Both the position numbers and the translations under genes were made by a program. From Nitrospirota bacterium (lineage in GTDB: Bacteria > Nitrospirota_A > Leptospirillia > Leptospirillales > Leptospirillaceae), in NCBI GenBank assembly GCA_027335985.1, contig DAHWGX010000030.1, forward strand, positions 1-64,000: a DNA stretch of 64,000 nt, given 5' to 3'. Within the stretch, counting starts at the first letter, position 1, and every line of letters starts with the position of its first letter. Under the pieces are notes generated by a model. It worked only from the letters and a program-made list of their open reading frames with translations, did no database searches and was not told the DNA's origin. Positions 20,325-29,841 of this stretch are shown here, one piece after another.

Positions 20325-20609
20325 ATGCCAAGATCAATTAAAAAAGGCCCCTTTATTGATTCTTCTCTCTTGGAAAAAGTCGAGAAATCTATCAGTACCG
20401 GGGAAAAGAAAATGATTAAAACCTGGTCGAGACGCTCTATGATTATCCCTGAGATGATCGGGTTCACTTTTTCGGTTCATAATGGGAAAAAATTTATTCC
20501 TGTTTATGTAACAGAAAATATGGTTGGACATAAGTTGGGAGAGTTTTCCCCAACACGACTTTTTAAAGCCCATGGTGGTTCCAAAGTCGAAAAATCAGCA
20601 AAACGTTAA
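20325..20609 (+). CDS. rpsS: 30S ribosomal protein S19
   Basis: This 94-residue protein begins [20 protein letters not shown] and carries the motif [20 protein letters not shown], both diagnostic of S19. It binds 16S rRNA in the 30S head with S13 and contacts bridge B1a. AAAGGAAA precedes the ATG. The gene order rplB-rpsS-rplV is the universal S10-operon order. Confidence 0.98.
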   Translation: MPRSIKKGPFIDSSLLEKVEKSISTGEKKMIKTWSRRSMIIPEMIGFTFSVHNGKKFIPVYVTENMVGHKLGEFSPTRLFKAHGGSKVEKSAKR

Positions 20610-20630
20610 TTTTGATTTGAAAGGTCAATA

Positions 20631-20975
20631 ATGACTTTACCCAATGAATCGATTGCCAAAAATAGATTTATGAAAGTTTCTCCTCGAAAAGTCAGATATG
20701 TTATTGACGCTATTCGTGGAATGGATGTGGTGAAGGCCCAGTCATACCTGACCTTTACCCGAAGGGGGCCTGCGCCAATTATTTTAAAAACCCTCAACTC
20801 TGCAGTTAGTAATGCTAAGCAAAAATTTCTTGGCGAATCAGAAGATCTTGTTATTGCACGAATCTTTGTGGATCAAGGACCAGTCATGAAGCGAATTCAG
20901 CCTAGGGCGATGGGAAGGGCTTATTCAATTAAAAAGCGAACATCCCATCTCACAATCGTTCTTACTCGCAAATAA
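20631..20975 (+). CDS. rplV: 50S ribosomal protein L22
   Basis: This 114-residue protein has KVSPRKVRYVIDAIRGMDV at the N terminus and the extended hairpin containing MKRIQPRAMGRAYSIKKRTS that lines the exit tunnel at its constriction. It binds all domains of 23S rRNA. It has a normal length and is part of the uninterrupted S10 group. Confidence 0.98.
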   Translation: MTLPNESIAKNRFMKVSPRKVRYVIDAIRGMDVVKAQSYLTFTRRGPAPIILKTLNSAVSNAKQKFLGESEDLVIARIFVDQGPVMKRIQPRAMGRAYSIKKRTSHLTIVLTRK

Positions 20976-20998
20976 CGCTGTAAACATACAGGGGTCAC

Positions 20999-21685
20999 AT
21001 GGGACAGAAAGTTCATCCGACTGGTTTTCGTCTTGGCTATATCAAAACCTGGAATTCTCGTTGGTATGCCAAAAAGACTTACGTAGAGTGGCTCCACGAA
21101 GATTTGCAAATCAGAAAATATATTAAAAAGAAGCTCTACCAGGCGGGTATTTCACGTATTGATATAGAAAGAACGGGCAAGGATAACATAACTCGTGTCC
21201 TTATCCATTCGGCTAAACCTGGTCTGATTATCGGAAAGAAAGGGTCTGAAATTGAGAAATTAAAGCAGGACCTTTCAAAAAATATTAAATCAGACTTGTC
21301 CATTTCGATTAAAGAAGTAAAGAAACCTGAGGTTGAAGCTCAACTTGTAGCAGAATCTATTGCCTCCCAATTGGAAAAACGTATTTCCTTTAGGCGTGCA
21401 ATGAAGAAAAGTGTTGCATCAGCTCTTCGATTTGGGGCGCTGGGAATTAAAATCTGTTGTGCAGGCCGATTAGGTGGAGCCGAAATTGCTCGAACGGAAT
21501 GGTATAGAGAAGGTAGAGTGCCGCTTCAGACAATTAGGGCCGACATCGATTTTGGTTTGGCTGAGTCCTTTACTACCTTTGGTAAAATCGGGATAAAAGT
21601 TTGGGTTTATATGGGAGATCATCTTCCATCTGAAACAGAGGCTACGTCTGAAAAGGCCTCTGAAAAGAACAGAAAGGTGAAATAG
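20999..21685 (+). CDS. rpsC: 30S ribosomal protein S3
   Basis: This 228-residue protein carries the KH domain ([20 protein letters not shown]) and C-terminal domain ([20 protein letters not shown]) that form part of the mRNA entry helicase with S4 and S5. A short charged tail rich in Glu, Lys and Ser follows residue 210. The ATG at 20999 begins [14 protein letters not shown], the family consensus start. It is 2 bases upstream of rplP. Confidence 0.98.
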   Translation: MGQKVHPTGFRLGYIKTWNSRWYAKKTYVEWLHEDLQIRKYIKKKLYQAGISRIDIERTGKDNITRVLIHSAKPGLIIGKKGSEIEKLKQDLSKNIKSDLSISIKEVKKPEVEAQLVAESIASQLEKRISFRRAMKKSVASALRFGALGIKICCAGRLGGAEIARTEWYREGRVPLQTIRADIDFGLAESFTTFGKIGIKVWVYMGDHLPSETEATSEKASEKNRKVK

Positions 21686-21687
21686 AA

Positions 21688-22104
21688 ATGTTAAGTCCCA
21701 AAAAAGTTAAACATCGAAAAATGATGAAAGGGAATCTTAAGGGCAAAGCCTATCGAGGGTCAGATCTTGCCTTTGGAGATTATGGGCTTAAAGCGACTGA
21801 GCCACACTGGTTAACATCGCGACAAATCGAGGCAGGACGTATTGCTATCACCCGTTTTGTCAAGCGGGGAGGAAAAGTCTGGATTCGCGTTTTTCCAGAT
21901 AAGCCTATTACCAGAAAGCCAGCTGAAACTCGTATGGGTTCTGGAAAAGGCAATCCAGAATTTTGGGTGGCTGTCATTAAGCCCGGAAGAATCATTTATG
22001 AAATGGAAGGGGTCTCTCCCGAAATTGCAGAGGAGGCTCTTCGCCTGGCAGCCTATAAAATGCCCTTTGCCACAAAAATCGTGAAAAGGGAGGATCTTAT
22101 ATGA
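21688..22104 (+). CDS. rplP: 50S ribosomal protein L16
   Basis: This 138-residue protein begins [20 protein letters not shown] and carries [20 protein letters not shown]. It positions the A-site tRNA and completes the peptidyl-transferase centre late in assembly. It follows rpsC after 2 bases and overlaps rpmC by 4 bases (ATGA), giving coupled translation. Confidence 0.98.
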   Translation: MLSPKKVKHRKMMKGNLKGKAYRGSDLAFGDYGLKATEPHWLTSRQIEAGRIAITRFVKRGGKVWIRVFPDKPITRKPAETRMGSGKGNPEFWVAVIKPGRIIYEMEGVSPEIAEEALRLAAYKMPFATKIVKREDLI

Positions 22105-22301
22105 AAGCTTCTGAAATTCGCCAGATGAACAATGACGAAATCCAAAAAGGTATTTCAGAATCTAAAAGGAAGCTGCTTACCTACCGAATTCAAAGAGTCA
22201 ACGGAAGGTTGGAAAAAGCCCACCTTGTTAAGATTGAAAAAAGAAATATTGCCAAGCTTTTTACTATCCTTTCCGAAAGGGCTGACAATGGCAGAAAGTA
22301 A
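22101..22301 (+). CDS. rpmC: 50S ribosomal protein L29
   Basis: This 66-residue helical-hairpin protein begins [20 protein letters not shown]. It lies at the tunnel exit next to L23 and contributes to the SRP site. The start overlaps the stop of rplP by four bases, and the 3' end overlaps the start of rpsQ by 14 bases, so three reading frames are used in quick succession. Confidence 0.96.
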   Translation: MKASEIRQMNNDEIQKGISESKRKLLTYRIQRVNGRLEKAHLVKIEKRNIAKLFTILSERADNGRK

Positions 22302-22557
22302 TGATGAAGGCCTAAAAGTATCAGGAAAATCTAGAACTAATTTACAAGGTGTTGTTGTTAAAAACAAAATGCAGAAAACTGTGGTTGTGGAAATTCGAAG
22401 AAAGGTCATGCACCCACTTTATAAGAAAGTTGTTACCAAGAAAAATAGAATAAAAGCCCATACTGATATTGAAATTTCAGAGGGATCTACAGTTTTGCTT
22501 GCTGAAACTCGTCCGATCAGCAAGGATAAGCATCATAGGGTTGTCAGAGTTTTATAA
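22288..22557 (+). CDS. rpsQ: 30S ribosomal protein S17
   Basis: This 89-residue OB-fold protein contains LQGVVVKNKMQKTVVVEIRR and ETRPISKDKHHRVVRVL, the S17 core. It is a primary 16S rRNA binder in the 5' domain. The frame is open upstream to 22132, but the start at ATG 22288 gives the normal length and has CCGAAAGGG upstream. The first 15 residues ([15 protein letters not shown]) are slightly longer than usual and not conserved. Confidence 0.95.
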   Translation: MAESNDEGLKVSGKSRTNLQGVVVKNKMQKTVVVEIRRKVMHPLYKKVVTKKNRIKAHTDIEISEGSTVLLAETRPISKDKHHRVVRVL

Positions 22558-22581
22558 TTTTATCATAAGAGGTCTGATTAA

Positions 22582-22950
22582 ATGATACAACTAAGAACAA
22601 TTTTGCAAGTAGCTGACAATTCTGGTGCTAAAAAAGTTATGTGTTTCCACATTCTTGGTGGATCTAGACGAAGGTATGCCCACTTGGGAGATACTATTGT
22701 TGTTTCAATCAAGGAAGCCACCCCAAACGCCTCTGTTAAAAAAGGGGATGTGGCAAAAGCCGTTGTTGTGAGGACAGCAAAAGAAGCTCGTCGAGAAGAC
22801 GGATCATATATTCGTTTTGATCAAAATGCGGCAGTTCTTATCAATGCGCAAGGTGACCCTATTGGTACACGAATATTTGGGCCAGTCGCTCGGGAATTGA
22901 GGAAAAGAAAGTTTATGAAAATATTATCATTAGCGCCTGAAGTAATCTAA
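22582..22950 (+). CDS. rplN: 50S ribosomal protein L14
   Basis: This 122-residue protein begins [20 protein letters not shown], the L14 signature. It forms part of intersubunit bridge B8 with S12-proximal 16S rRNA and is the docking site for the silencing factor RsfS in other bacteria. The length is exactly typical. It opens the spc-type group (L14-L24-L5-S14-S8). Confidence 0.98.
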   Translation: MIQLRTILQVADNSGAKKVMCFHILGGSRRRYAHLGDTIVVSIKEATPNASVKKGDVAKAVVVRTAKEARREDGSYIRFDQNAAVLINAQGDPIGTRIFGPVARELRKRKFMKILSLAPEVI

Positions 22951-22964
22951 CTGTTGAGGGAAAA

Positions 22965-23315
22965 ATGAAAAAAAATCAAGATAGTCCCTTCTCTTTTCCT
23001 CCTTTAAAGAAAGAAGATAAAGTTCTCATTCTTTCTGGAAAAGACAAAGGGAAGTCCGGAAAGATCATTAGGGTTGACCGGCTTAAGCATAGAGTTTATG
23101 TGGAAAATGTTAACATTATGAAGAAAACCACAAAACCGACTCAAAATGCCCCACAGGGTGGCTTCATTGAAAAAGAAAATTTCATTAACGCTTCTAATGT
23201 AATGCTTGAATGCCCTCAGTGCAATAAGCCAACTCGAGTGGCCCATCGGGTCCTTGAATCAGGTAAAAAATTAAGATCGTGCAAAAAATGCAATGAAATT
23301 ATTGATAAAAAGTAG
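22965..23315 (+). CDS. rplX: 50S ribosomal protein L24
   Basis: This 116-residue assembly initiator contains the KOW motif segment EDKVLILSGKDKGKSGKIIR. The C-terminal half has two cysteine pairs, CPQC and CKKC, that could bind zinc; this form of L24 is common in bacteria. A short polar N-terminal extension (KKNQDSPFSFPPLK) precedes the KOW domain. It follows rplN by 14 bases. Confidence 0.97.
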   Translation: MKKNQDSPFSFPPLKKEDKVLILSGKDKGKSGKIIRVDRLKHRVYVENVNIMKKTTKPTQNAPQGGFIEKENFINASNVMLECPQCNKPTRVAHRVLESGKKLRSCKKCNEIIDKK

Positions 23316-23333
23316 GGAAGAAAGGTAAAAAAA

Positions 23334-23990
23334 ATGGCAGAGAAAACGTTAAAGGCCCCCGCAAAATCGGGGAAAAAGCCTGGTAAAAAAGTTGAGGAGT
23401 CTTCTGTTTCTTCTTCTAAATCCACATCAGCTAACCGGACAAAATCAATAGAGCCACGGTTGAAAACCCGATACTTTTCGGAAATTCAACCTAAGCTCAT
23501 GAAAGAGTTGAACCTCAGTAATATTATGCAGGTTCCTAAACTTTCAAAAATTACCTTAAATGTGGCATTAGGAGAAGCAATTGGGAATCCAAAGGTTCTT
23601 GATATGGCATCCAAAGAGCTTGCTTTAATTACAGGGCAAAAACCTGTATTAACTAAAGCAAGAAAATCTATCGCCGGATTCAAGCTTCGTGAGGGTATGC
23701 CGATTGGTGTCATGGTGACACTTCGTGGGGATATCATGTGGGAGTTTCTGGATAAATTGATATCCGTAGCTTTGCCCCGGATTCGGGATTTTAAAGGGAT
23801 TAATGAACGCTCCTTTGATGGAAATGGAAATTATTCCCTGGGATTGAAAGAGCAAATCATCTTTCCTGAAATAAAATATGACGAAATTTCAATGTCGCAT
23901 GGTTTTGACATATCTATTGTCACGACGGCTCATAGTAATGCAAATTCTAAAGTTCTCCTAACTCATCTTGGGTTACCTTTTAGAAAGTAG
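23334..23990 (+). CDS. rplE: 50S ribosomal protein L5 with basic N-terminal extension
   Basis: L5 binds 5S rRNA and contacts P-site tRNA in the central protuberance. The core from about residue 40 ([20 protein letters not shown] onward, ending THLGLPFRK) is normal and would be about 179 residues. The 218-residue product carries about 39 extra N-terminal residues rich in Lys, Ser and Ala, which I do not recognise. No ATG lies close to the core start, and the ATG at 23334 is the first in the open frame after rplX, so the extension is probably real. Confidence 0.96.
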   Translation: MAEKTLKAPAKSGKKPGKKVEESSVSSSKSTSANRTKSIEPRLKTRYFSEIQPKLMKELNLSNIMQVPKLSKITLNVALGEAIGNPKVLDMASKELALITGQKPVLTKARKSIAGFKLREGMPIGVMVTLRGDIMWEFLDKLISVALPRIRDFKGINERSFDGNGNYSLGLKEQIIFPEIKYDEISMSHGFDISIVTTAHSNANSKVLLTHLGLPFRK

Positions 23991-24002
23991 ACTGAGGAGA
24001 TT

Positions 24003-24188
24003 ATGGCTAAAATTTCGATGGTCAATAAAGCTAATAAAACTCAAAAATTTAAAGTGAGAGCCTATAACCGTTGTAAACTGTGTGGCAGACCACGGGGTTA
24101 TATGCGTGATTTTGGAATGTGTCGTATTTGCTTTCGAAATCTGTCACTCAAAGGTGAAATTCCAGGGATTACAAAATCTTCTTGGTAA
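24003..24188 (+). CDS. rpsN: 30S ribosomal protein S14, zinc type
   Basis: This 61-residue protein is the short zinc form of S14, with [20 protein letters not shown] giving two CxxC pairs. It binds 16S rRNA in the 30S head late in assembly. GAGGAGA lies just before the ATG. E. coli has a longer, cysteine-free S14, so this form fits a non-gammaproteobacterial source. Confidence 0.98.
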   Translation: MAKISMVNKANKTQKFKVRAYNRCKLCGRPRGYMRDFGMCRICFRNLSLKGEIPGITKSSW

Positions 24189-24201
24189 AGGGGAAAAAGG
24201 T

Positions 24202-24600
24202 ATGTCGTTAACTGATCCTATTGCTGATATGCTCACCCGCATTAGAAATGCAAATATGCGAGTATATCAGACTGTAAAATGCCAACATTCCAAGATTAAA
24301 GAAAATATCCTCCGAGTCATGCAAGAAGAGGGCTTGATATCTTCTTACGAGGTCAATGAAGAGGATGGGAAAAAAAATATTACCATTCATCTGAGAATAT
24401 CGAAAGAACGTATTCCCTTGATTCGAGGTCTAAAAAGAATTTCTAAGCCAGGACTACGAGTCTATCAAAAAGTTTCTAAGCATAAAATCCTTATGGGAGG
24501 TATCGGGGTTACGATAATATCAACCTCTCAAGGAGTGATGACTGATCGCAAGGCAAAACAGTTAAATCTTGGTGGGGAAGTTCTTTGCCAGATATGGTAA
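24202..24600 (+). CDS. rpsH: 30S ribosomal protein S8
   Basis: This 132-residue protein begins MSLTDPIADMLTRIRNANMR and ends GGEVLCQIW, both family hallmarks. S8 is a primary 16S rRNA binder and, in E. coli, the repressor of the spc operon. The frame is open upstream into rpsN, but the ATG at 24202 gives the conserved start, with GGGGAAAAAGG upstream. Thirteen bases separate it from rpsN. Confidence 0.97.
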   Translation: MSLTDPIADMLTRIRNANMRVYQTVKCQHSKIKENILRVMQEEGLISSYEVNEEDGKKNITIHLRISKERIPLIRGLKRISKPGLRVYQKVSKHKILMGGIGVTIISTSQGVMTDRKAKQLNLGGEVLCQIW

Positions 24601-24621
24601 CCATTTGATCCGGAGTCTATA

Positions 24622-25161
24622 ATGTCACGCATTGGAAAATTGCCCATTAGTATTCCCAAAGGGGTTGTCGTTAAAATTTCTTCATCCGACATTCATATCA
24701 AGGGGCCTCATGGGGAAATGACCCATAAACTTCCTCATGGCTTTTCCATTACCCAGGATAACGACCTTATTACTGTCTCGCGCAGTTCGGATAGCGGAAA
24801 AGATAAAGCACTTCATGGATTGCATCGTGCCTTGTTATTCAACAAGATTACCGGTGTGGCGAACCCATTTAAAAAAACCCTCGAAATTACAGGGGTTGGT
24901 TATCGCGCCCAACTTTCCGGACAAAATCTTTCTATGACTCTCGGGTTTACCAAACCCGTCGAATTAACTCTGCCTCCCCAGATAAAAGCAACAGTGGAAA
25001 AGCAGACAATTATTACCCTGACTTCCTATGACAAAGAGTTATTAGGGAAAATATCCTCTGAAATAAAACAAGCCAGACCGGTTGAGCCTTACAAAGGCAA
25101 AGGTATTCGCTTTGAAGGTGAAAAAGTTCGAAGAAAAGAAGGCAAGACTGGAAAAAAGTAA
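24622..25161 (+). CDS. rplF: 50S ribosomal protein L6
   Basis: This 179-residue protein begins MSRIGKLPISIPKGVVVKIS and contains the C-terminal motif RPVEPYKGKGIRFEGEKVRR. It lies near the GTPase-associated centre and the sarcin-ricin loop. It has two repeated domains as usual and a normal length. The ATG follows the rpsH stop by 21 bases. Confidence 0.98.
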   Translation: MSRIGKLPISIPKGVVVKISSSDIHIKGPHGEMTHKLPHGFSITQDNDLITVSRSSDSGKDKALHGLHRALLFNKITGVANPFKKTLEITGVGYRAQLSGQNLSMTLGFTKPVELTLPPQIKATVEKQTIITLTSYDKELLGKISSEIKQARPVEPYKGKGIRFEGEKVRRKEGKTGKK

Positions 25162-25178
25162 ACTCATAGGAGCATGAT

Positions 25179-25535
25179 GTGAAATTAATCAATCGAAACG
25201 ATAAACGAATCTCTAAACATCTTAGAGTTAGAAAAAAAATAAAAGGAACGACCGATCGCCCTAGGTTATCGGTCTTTCGAAGTCTGAAGTATATTTATGC
25301 TCAAATTATAGATGATTCAACTGGACAAACCTTAGCTTCAGCCTCATCACTGATTATCCCCGACCTTAAATCAGGTGATACCATTGCCGTGGCCAAACAG
25401 GTTGGACAAAACCTTGCCAACGAAGCGAAAAAAAAGAATATCTCCAATGTTGTTTTTGATAGAGGAGGATATCTTTACCATGGTCGAATTAAAGCGCTGG
25501 CTGAAGGAGCGCGTGAAGGTGGACTTCTTTTTTAA
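25179..25535 (+). CDS. rplR: 50S ribosomal protein L18
   Basis: This 118-residue 5S rRNA-binding protein contains [20 protein letters not shown] and ends [20 protein letters not shown] plus a short tail. The start is GTG at 25179; ATAGGAG lies upstream and no ATG is available in frame before the conserved region. With L5 it brings 5S rRNA into the large subunit. Confidence 0.97.
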   Translation: MKLINRNDKRISKHLRVRKKIKGTTDRPRLSVFRSLKYIYAQIIDDSTGQTLASASSLIIPDLKSGDTIAVAKQVGQNLANEAKKKNISNVVFDRGGYLYHGRIKALAEGAREGGLLF

Positions 25536-25555
25536 AATGCATCTTAGGAGGAAAT

Positions 25556-26044
25556 TTGGAACACGTTAAAGTAGATCACAGCGCCCTGAAAGACAAGGTC
25601 GTTTTTGTCAACAGGGTTTCCAAGGTGGTTAAGGGGGGGAAAAGATTTTCTTTTTCCGCTCTGGTCGTTGTAGGGAATGGTGCTGGCGTTGTTGGGATGG
25701 GGAAAGGTAAATCTACAGAAGTTCCCGAAGCCATTAAAAAAGCTATTGAAAATGCCAAGAAAAACCTAATTTCAATTCCCCTTAAGGCGACTACTGTTCC
25801 CCACGAAGTCATAGGTCATTTTGGAGCAGAAGATGTTTTAATAAAACCAGCGTCAGAGGGAACAGGCTTGATTGCCGGCGGAGCTGTTCGTGCCGTTATG
25901 GAAGTACTGGGAGCAACTAATGTCCTATGCAAATCCCTTGGCTCTAGTAACCCATATAATGTTGTCCGGGCGACATTGGAGGGACTAAAACAACTTAGAA
26001 GCTTCAAAGATGCTATGGATGAAAGAAAACCTGAACAGGTTTAA
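25556..26044 (+). CDS. rpsE: 30S ribosomal protein S5
   Basis: This 162-residue protein carries the double-stranded RNA-binding fold ([20 protein letters not shown]) and the C-terminal segment [20 protein letters not shown]. It affects decoding fidelity and is the classical spectinomycin-resistance protein. The start is TTG at 25556, supported by a strong AGGAGGAAA immediately upstream; the first usable ATG would remove the conserved N-terminal strand. Confidence 0.96.
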   Translation: MEHVKVDHSALKDKVVFVNRVSKVVKGGKRFSFSALVVVGNGAGVVGMGKGKSTEVPEAIKKAIENAKKNLISIPLKATTVPHEVIGHFGAEDVLIKPASEGTGLIAGGAVRAVMEVLGATNVLCKSLGSSNPYNVVRATLEGLKQLRSFKDAMDERKPEQV

Positions 26045-26067
26045 TTTTTTTATCTTTGGGAGATGAT

Positions 26068-26253
26068 ATGGTTGAGAAAAAAATTAAAATACGCCTGATT
26101 AAAAGCACAATCGGGACCCCAAAAAAAATTAAAAATGTTGTTTATGCTTTAGGTCTTAAACGGCCGAATAGTGAAGTTATTCATCATGCCTCTCCTACTA
26201 TTTTGGGAATGGTTAAAAAAACCAATCACATGATTCAAGTTTTTGAAGTATAG
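26068..26253 (+). CDS. rpmD: 50S ribosomal protein L30
   Basis: This 61-residue protein contains KIRLIKSTIGTPKKIKNVVY and the ending LGMVKKTNHMIQVFEV, diagnostic of L30. I chose the ATG at 26068, since GGGAGA sits about five bases upstream and it gives the family length; a TTG at 26056 is in frame but would place the Shine-Dalgarno inside the gene. L30 is absent from some bacterial lineages, so its presence is mildly informative. Confidence 0.94.
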   Translation: MVEKKIKIRLIKSTIGTPKKIKNVVYALGLKRPNSEVIHHASPTILGMVKKTNHMIQVFEV

Positions 26254-26265
26254 GGAGTATTGTTC

Positions 26266-26712
26266 ATGAAATTTCATGATCTTAAGCCTTCTGATGGTGC
26301 CAAGCATAGAAAAAAACGTGTTGGGCGAGGTACTGGTTCAGGGCATGGTAAAACATCTACAAAAGGTCACAAAGGACAAGGTGCCCGCTCCGGTGGTGTA
26401 AAACCACCGGGATTTGAAGGTGGACAAACACCTCTAATTCTAAGAATTCCAAAACGAGGATTTACACCCCTAGAAAAAGTTGAAGTAATTACCATAAATA
26501 TTGAAAGATTAGAAAAGTTTACGTTCCCTGAAAATCGAATTGATGTAAATACTCTTATGGAGCTTGGTGTTATTCATCCTCCACGTTCGAGAAAGTTTTC
26601 CGTTAAAATTCTGGGAACAGGGGAACCCTCCAAACCGTACATCATTGACGGAATTTCTGTAAGCCAGTCCGTGCTGGATAAAATCAAAAAAATGGGCGGA
26701 TCGATTGGTTGA
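26266..26712 (+). CDS. rplO: 50S ribosomal protein L15
   Basis: This 148-residue protein starts [20 protein letters not shown] and has the Gly-rich stretch [20 protein letters not shown], the unfolded tail that threads into 23S rRNA. GGGAG is eight bases upstream of the ATG at 26266. The 3' end overlaps secY by 8 bases, coupling ribosomal protein and translocon synthesis as in most bacteria. Confidence 0.96.
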   Translation: MKFHDLKPSDGAKHRKKRVGRGTGSGHGKTSTKGHKGQGARSGGVKPPGFEGGQTPLILRIPKRGFTPLEKVEVITINIERLEKFTFPENRIDVNTLMELGVIHPPRSRKFSVKILGTGEPSKPYIIDGISVSQSVLDKIKKMGGSIG

Positions 26713-28018
26713 GAGAATTTTTCGAACTTTTGAAAATATTTGGAGGATACCAGAACTTCGGGATAGGGTCCTTTTCACTCTTGGTATGCTCGCGGTTTAC
26801 AGGATTGGAGCATATATTCCTACCCCAGGAGTTAATGGAGCAGAGCTTTCAAAGTTTCTCCATCAAAATGGGGGGGCCCTCATTGGATTCTTTGACATGT
26901 TTTCAGGCGGTGCCCTTTCCCGACTGACTATTTTTGCATTAGGGATCATGCCATATATATCGGCATCGATCATCTTGCAATTATTAACAGTCGTTCATCC
27001 TTCCCTGCAGGCATTATCTAAGGAAGGCGAACGAGGAAGAAAAATTATCACCAAATATACAAGATATCTCACTGTTGTAATAGCCCTAATTCAATCTTTT
27101 GGAATCGCCCTGGGCTTAGAACAAATGAATCATGGCCAATTTGTACCCCACCCTGGGTGGGGATTCCGACTCATGGTCATGATCACTTTGACGGCCGCGA
27201 CTACATTTGTAATGTGGATTGGTGAGCAAATTACCGAACGTGGTGTCGGAAATGGAATCAGTCTTATTATTTTTTCAGGGATCGTAGCCAGGCTTCCTGC
27301 CGCTATCGTCTCAACATTTAAACTTTACCAACAATCAGAAATATCCGGATTTGTTCTTTTAGTTCTAGCTCTTATGGTTGTTCTTGTCGTCGCATCGATT
27401 GTATTTATAGAGACAGCCAGGCGAAAAATTCCTGTTGAATATGCAAAAAGGCTCATGTCGAACAAACTAGTAGCCGGCCAATCAACCCATATTCCATTCA
27501 AGATCAATACAGCAGGTGTCATTCCACCTATTTTTGCCTCTTCACTAATTTCTTTTCCTGCAACAATCGCAGGATTTATAAGTGTTCCATGGATTCAAAA
27601 CATTGGGAAATCTCTTGCACCTGGAAGTTTTTCCTATACCACACTATATGTTATGTTAATACTGTTTTTCAGTTTTTTTTATACAGCAGTGGTATTAAAC
27701 CCAGCCGATATTGCTGAAAATATTCAAAAATATGGTGGATTTATTCCAGGCATTCGTCCTGGAAAATCTACTGCAACTTTTATTTACAAGGTTATGAATC
27801 GAATTACATTGGTTGGCGCTCTTTACTTGGCAGTAGTTTGTGTTATTCCTGAAATATTGATTTATCAACTTCATGTCCCTTTTTATTTTGGTGGCACATC
27901 TCTTTTGATCGTAATTGGTGTTTCTTTAGATACTTCCCAACAAATTGAATCATATATGGTTTCAAGAAATTACGAAGGCTTTCTTAAAAAAAGCCGCATC
28001 AGGGGAAGGATTGCTTAA
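26705..28018 (+). CDS. secY: Preprotein translocase subunit SecY
   Basis: This 437-residue inner-membrane protein forms the protein-conducting channel with SecE and SecG. About ten hydrophobic segments are visible, with the plug region after TPGVNG, the segment [13 protein letters not shown], and the conserved cytoplasmic loop [20 protein letters not shown]. The start is TTG at 26705, within the end of rplO; GGGCGGA lies upstream. No in-frame ATG precedes the conserved first helix. It is followed directly by adk, the usual secY-adk-map order. Confidence 0.96.
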   Translation: MVERIFRTFENIWRIPELRDRVLFTLGMLAVYRIGAYIPTPGVNGAELSKFLHQNGGALIGFFDMFSGGALSRLTIFALGIMPYISASIILQLLTVVHPSLQALSKEGERGRKIITKYTRYLTVVIALIQSFGIALGLEQMNHGQFVPHPGWGFRLMVMITLTAATTFVMWIGEQITERGVGNGISLIIFSGIVARLPAAIVSTFKLYQQSEISGFVLLVLALMVVLVVASIVFIETARRKIPVEYAKRLMSNKLVAGQSTHIPFKINTAGVIPPIFASSLISFPATIAGFISVPWIQNIGKSLAPGSFSYTTLYVMLILFFSFFYTAVVLNPADIAENIQKYGGFIPGIRPGKSTATFIYKVMNRITLVGALYLAVVCVIPEILIYQLHVPFYFGGTSLLIVIGVSLDTSQQIESYMVSRNYEGFLKKSRIRGRIA

Positions 28019-28021
28019 CCT

Positions 28022-28681
28022 ATGCATATAGTCTTTATTGGGCCTCCTGGTGTTGGCAAAGGGACTCAGGCTAACATGCTAATGGAAAAATATGCTGTTT
28101 CTAAGATTTCTACTGGAGATCTTCTTCGTGATTCTATTAAGAACGGATCTTCCTTGGGAAATCAAGCTAAAGGTTTTATGGAGCGAGGGGAATTGGTTCC
28201 AGACCAGCTGGTATTGGGGCTTGTCCAGGAAAAAATCTTATCGGCTCAACCAGGTTCAAAACCTTTTATTTTTGATGGATTTCCAAGAAATATCTCACAG
28301 GCAATAGAATTAGACAAGATTATGGTCAATAACAATTCAAAAATTAATCTCGTCGTTGATTTTACTATGGATGAAGAAGATAGAATCGCCAGGCTTTCAG
28401 GTCGACGGATGTGTCCAAAATGTCAGAGGACTTATCATATTTTATTTTCAAAACCAAAAAAAGATAATGTTTGTGATTTATGCGAAGTTCAGCTTGTTCA
28501 AAGGTCAGATGACAATGAATCCGTAATTCGTCAAAGATCTACAGTTTACTGGGAACATACCCGACCCCTTTTAGATTATTACAATAACAAACATATTCTT
28601 AGCAATGTTAATGCCAGTCTATCAATTGATGATGTTTTTGGAAAACTGGAAAAACTTATTGCGCCTATATTGAAAGTTTAG
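28022..28681 (+). CDS. adk: Adenylate kinase (zinc LID type)
   Basis: This 219-residue enzyme interconverts AMP, ADP and ATP. The P-loop GPPGVGKGTQ is at residues 7-16, the AMP-binding segment STGDLLRDSI follows, and the phosphate-binding DGFPRN is at 85-90. The LID carries a four-cysteine zinc site (C131, C134, C151, C154), as in many Gram-positive and thermophilic enzymes; E. coli Adk lacks it. It begins 3 bases after secY. Confidence 0.98.
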   Translation: MHIVFIGPPGVGKGTQANMLMEKYAVSKISTGDLLRDSIKNGSSLGNQAKGFMERGELVPDQLVLGLVQEKILSAQPGSKPFIFDGFPRNISQAIELDKIMVNNNSKINLVVDFTMDEEDRIARLSGRRMCPKCQRTYHILFSKPKKDNVCDLCEVQLVQRSDDNESVIRQRSTVYWEHTRPLLDYYNNKHILSNVNASLSIDDVFGKLEKLIAPILKV

Positions 28682-28685
28682 ATTG

Positions 28686-29447
28686 ATGATCTATCTTAAA
28701 ACTGATTCTGAAATTGAAAAAATTCAAAAAGCAGGTCGTATCGTAGCCAACGCCCTTCAGGAAATAAAGAAATTAATTAAACCTGGTGTAACACTTCTTG
28801 AGATTGACAAATTCGCGGAAGAATACGCTTATCTAAACCACGCTAAACCAGCCTTTAAAGGATATCATTCTTATCCTGCATCCATCTGCCTGTCGGTAAA
28901 TAATGTTGTTGTTCATGGTATTCCAGATAATTATGTGTTAAGATCGGGAGATATTATTGGCCTTGACTACGGTATTGAATTAGACGGGTATTTTGGTGAT
29001 TCTGCTATTACTGTTCCTGTAGGGATTATCTCAGAGTCTGCTCAAAACCTTATTAAAGTCACTAGGGAATCGCTCGAGGTTGGAATTAATAATGCTCTCA
29101 TTGGTAATCGAATAGGTGATATTTCCAATTCTATTCAACAATATGTTGAGGATTTCTCTTACTCTGTAGTAAGGAATTTTGTAGGGCATGGAATTGGGAG
29201 GAAGCTTCATGAAGAACCGCCCATTCCTAACTATGGTCCAAAGGGAAAAGGAATCAAGTTAGAACAGGGAATGGTTCTAGCTCTTGAACCTATGGTCAAT
29301 ATAGGAAGTCCTGAAACTCTTGTTCTTCCTGATGGCTGGACAGCAGTCACAAAGGACGGAAGCCTTTCGGCTCACTTTGAACATACTATTGCAATAACCA
29401 AAAATGGTCCAAAAGTATTAACATATTCTGATTCTAATGAACCCTGA
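28686..29447 (+). CDS. map: Methionine aminopeptidase, type I
   Basis: This roughly 253-residue metallopeptidase removes the initiator methionine from nascent proteins. The two-metal site residues lie in GLDYGIELDGYFGDSAITV (two Asp), GHGIGRKLHEEPPIPNYG (His, Glu region) and EPMVN/FEHTIAI. A TTG at 28683 directly precedes the ATG at 28686 and is also possible. The neighbour order secY-adk-map-infA is conserved across bacteria. Confidence 0.97.
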   Translation: MIYLKTDSEIEKIQKAGRIVANALQEIKKLIKPGVTLLEIDKFAEEYAYLNHAKPAFKGYHSYPASICLSVNNVVVHGIPDNYVLRSGDIIGLDYGIELDGYFGDSAITVPVGIISESAQNLIKVTRESLEVGINNALIGNRIGDISNSIQQYVEDFSYSVVRNFVGHGIGRKLHEEPPIPNYGPKGKGIKLEQGMVLALEPMVNIGSPETLVLPDGWTAVTKDGSLSAHFEHTIAITKNGPKVLTYSDSNEP

Positions 29448-29459
29448 ATTGAGGACTGA

Positions 29460-29678
29460 GTGGGTAAAGAAGACACAGTAGAGGTCCAGGGAACCGTTCT
29501 CGAAACTCTCCCTAATGCGATGTTCAGGGTAGAACTAGAGAATGGACATAAAGTATTGGCTCATATATCAGGAAAAATGAGAATGAACTATATTAAAATT
29601 CTTCCTGGTGACAAGGTTACCCTAGAGCTGTCCCTTTATGATCTAACGAGAGGGCGAATTACCTACCGCTTCAAATAA
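29460..29678 (+). CDS. infA: Translation initiation factor IF-1
   Basis: This 72-residue OB-fold protein contains [20 protein letters not shown] and ends [14 protein letters not shown]-1 occupies the 30S A site during initiation and enhances IF-2 and IF-3. The start is GTG at 29460, with GAGGAC upstream, giving the usual length. Together with rpmJ it bridges the spc and alpha groups. Confidence 0.98.
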   Translation: MGKEDTVEVQGTVLETLPNAMFRVELENGHKVLAHISGKMRMNYIKILPGDKVTLELSLYDLTRGRITYRFK

Positions 29679-29705
29679 CAATAAACTCTTTTTGGTGGAG
29701 TCCAA

Positions 29706-29819
29706 ATGAAAGTCCGTGCTTCTGTTAAACCCATCTGTTCCAAATGCCAGGTCATTAAAAGGAACGGTATTGTTCGAATCAAATGCGAAAATCCGAAGCA
29801 TAAACAACGGCAAGGTTAA
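29706..29819 (+). CDS. rpmJ: 50S ribosomal protein L36 (zinc-binding type)
   Basis: This 37-residue protein reads [20 protein letters not shown] at its start and continues to [11 protein letters not shown]. The zinc ligands C11, C14, C27 and H32 are all present, so it is the zinc form. L36 packs into 23S rRNA near the GTPase centre. GGTGGAG lies just upstream of the ATG. Confidence 0.97.
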   Translation: MKVRASVKPICSKCQVIKRNGIVRIKCENPKHKQRQG

Positions 29820-29841
29820 TTTAAATCGAAGGAGAAACTCC

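Noticed and set aside
22132..22287. Upstream extension of the S17 frame
   Set aside because: It lies within rpmC in another frame and has no relation to S17; the ATG at 22288 gives the expected protein.
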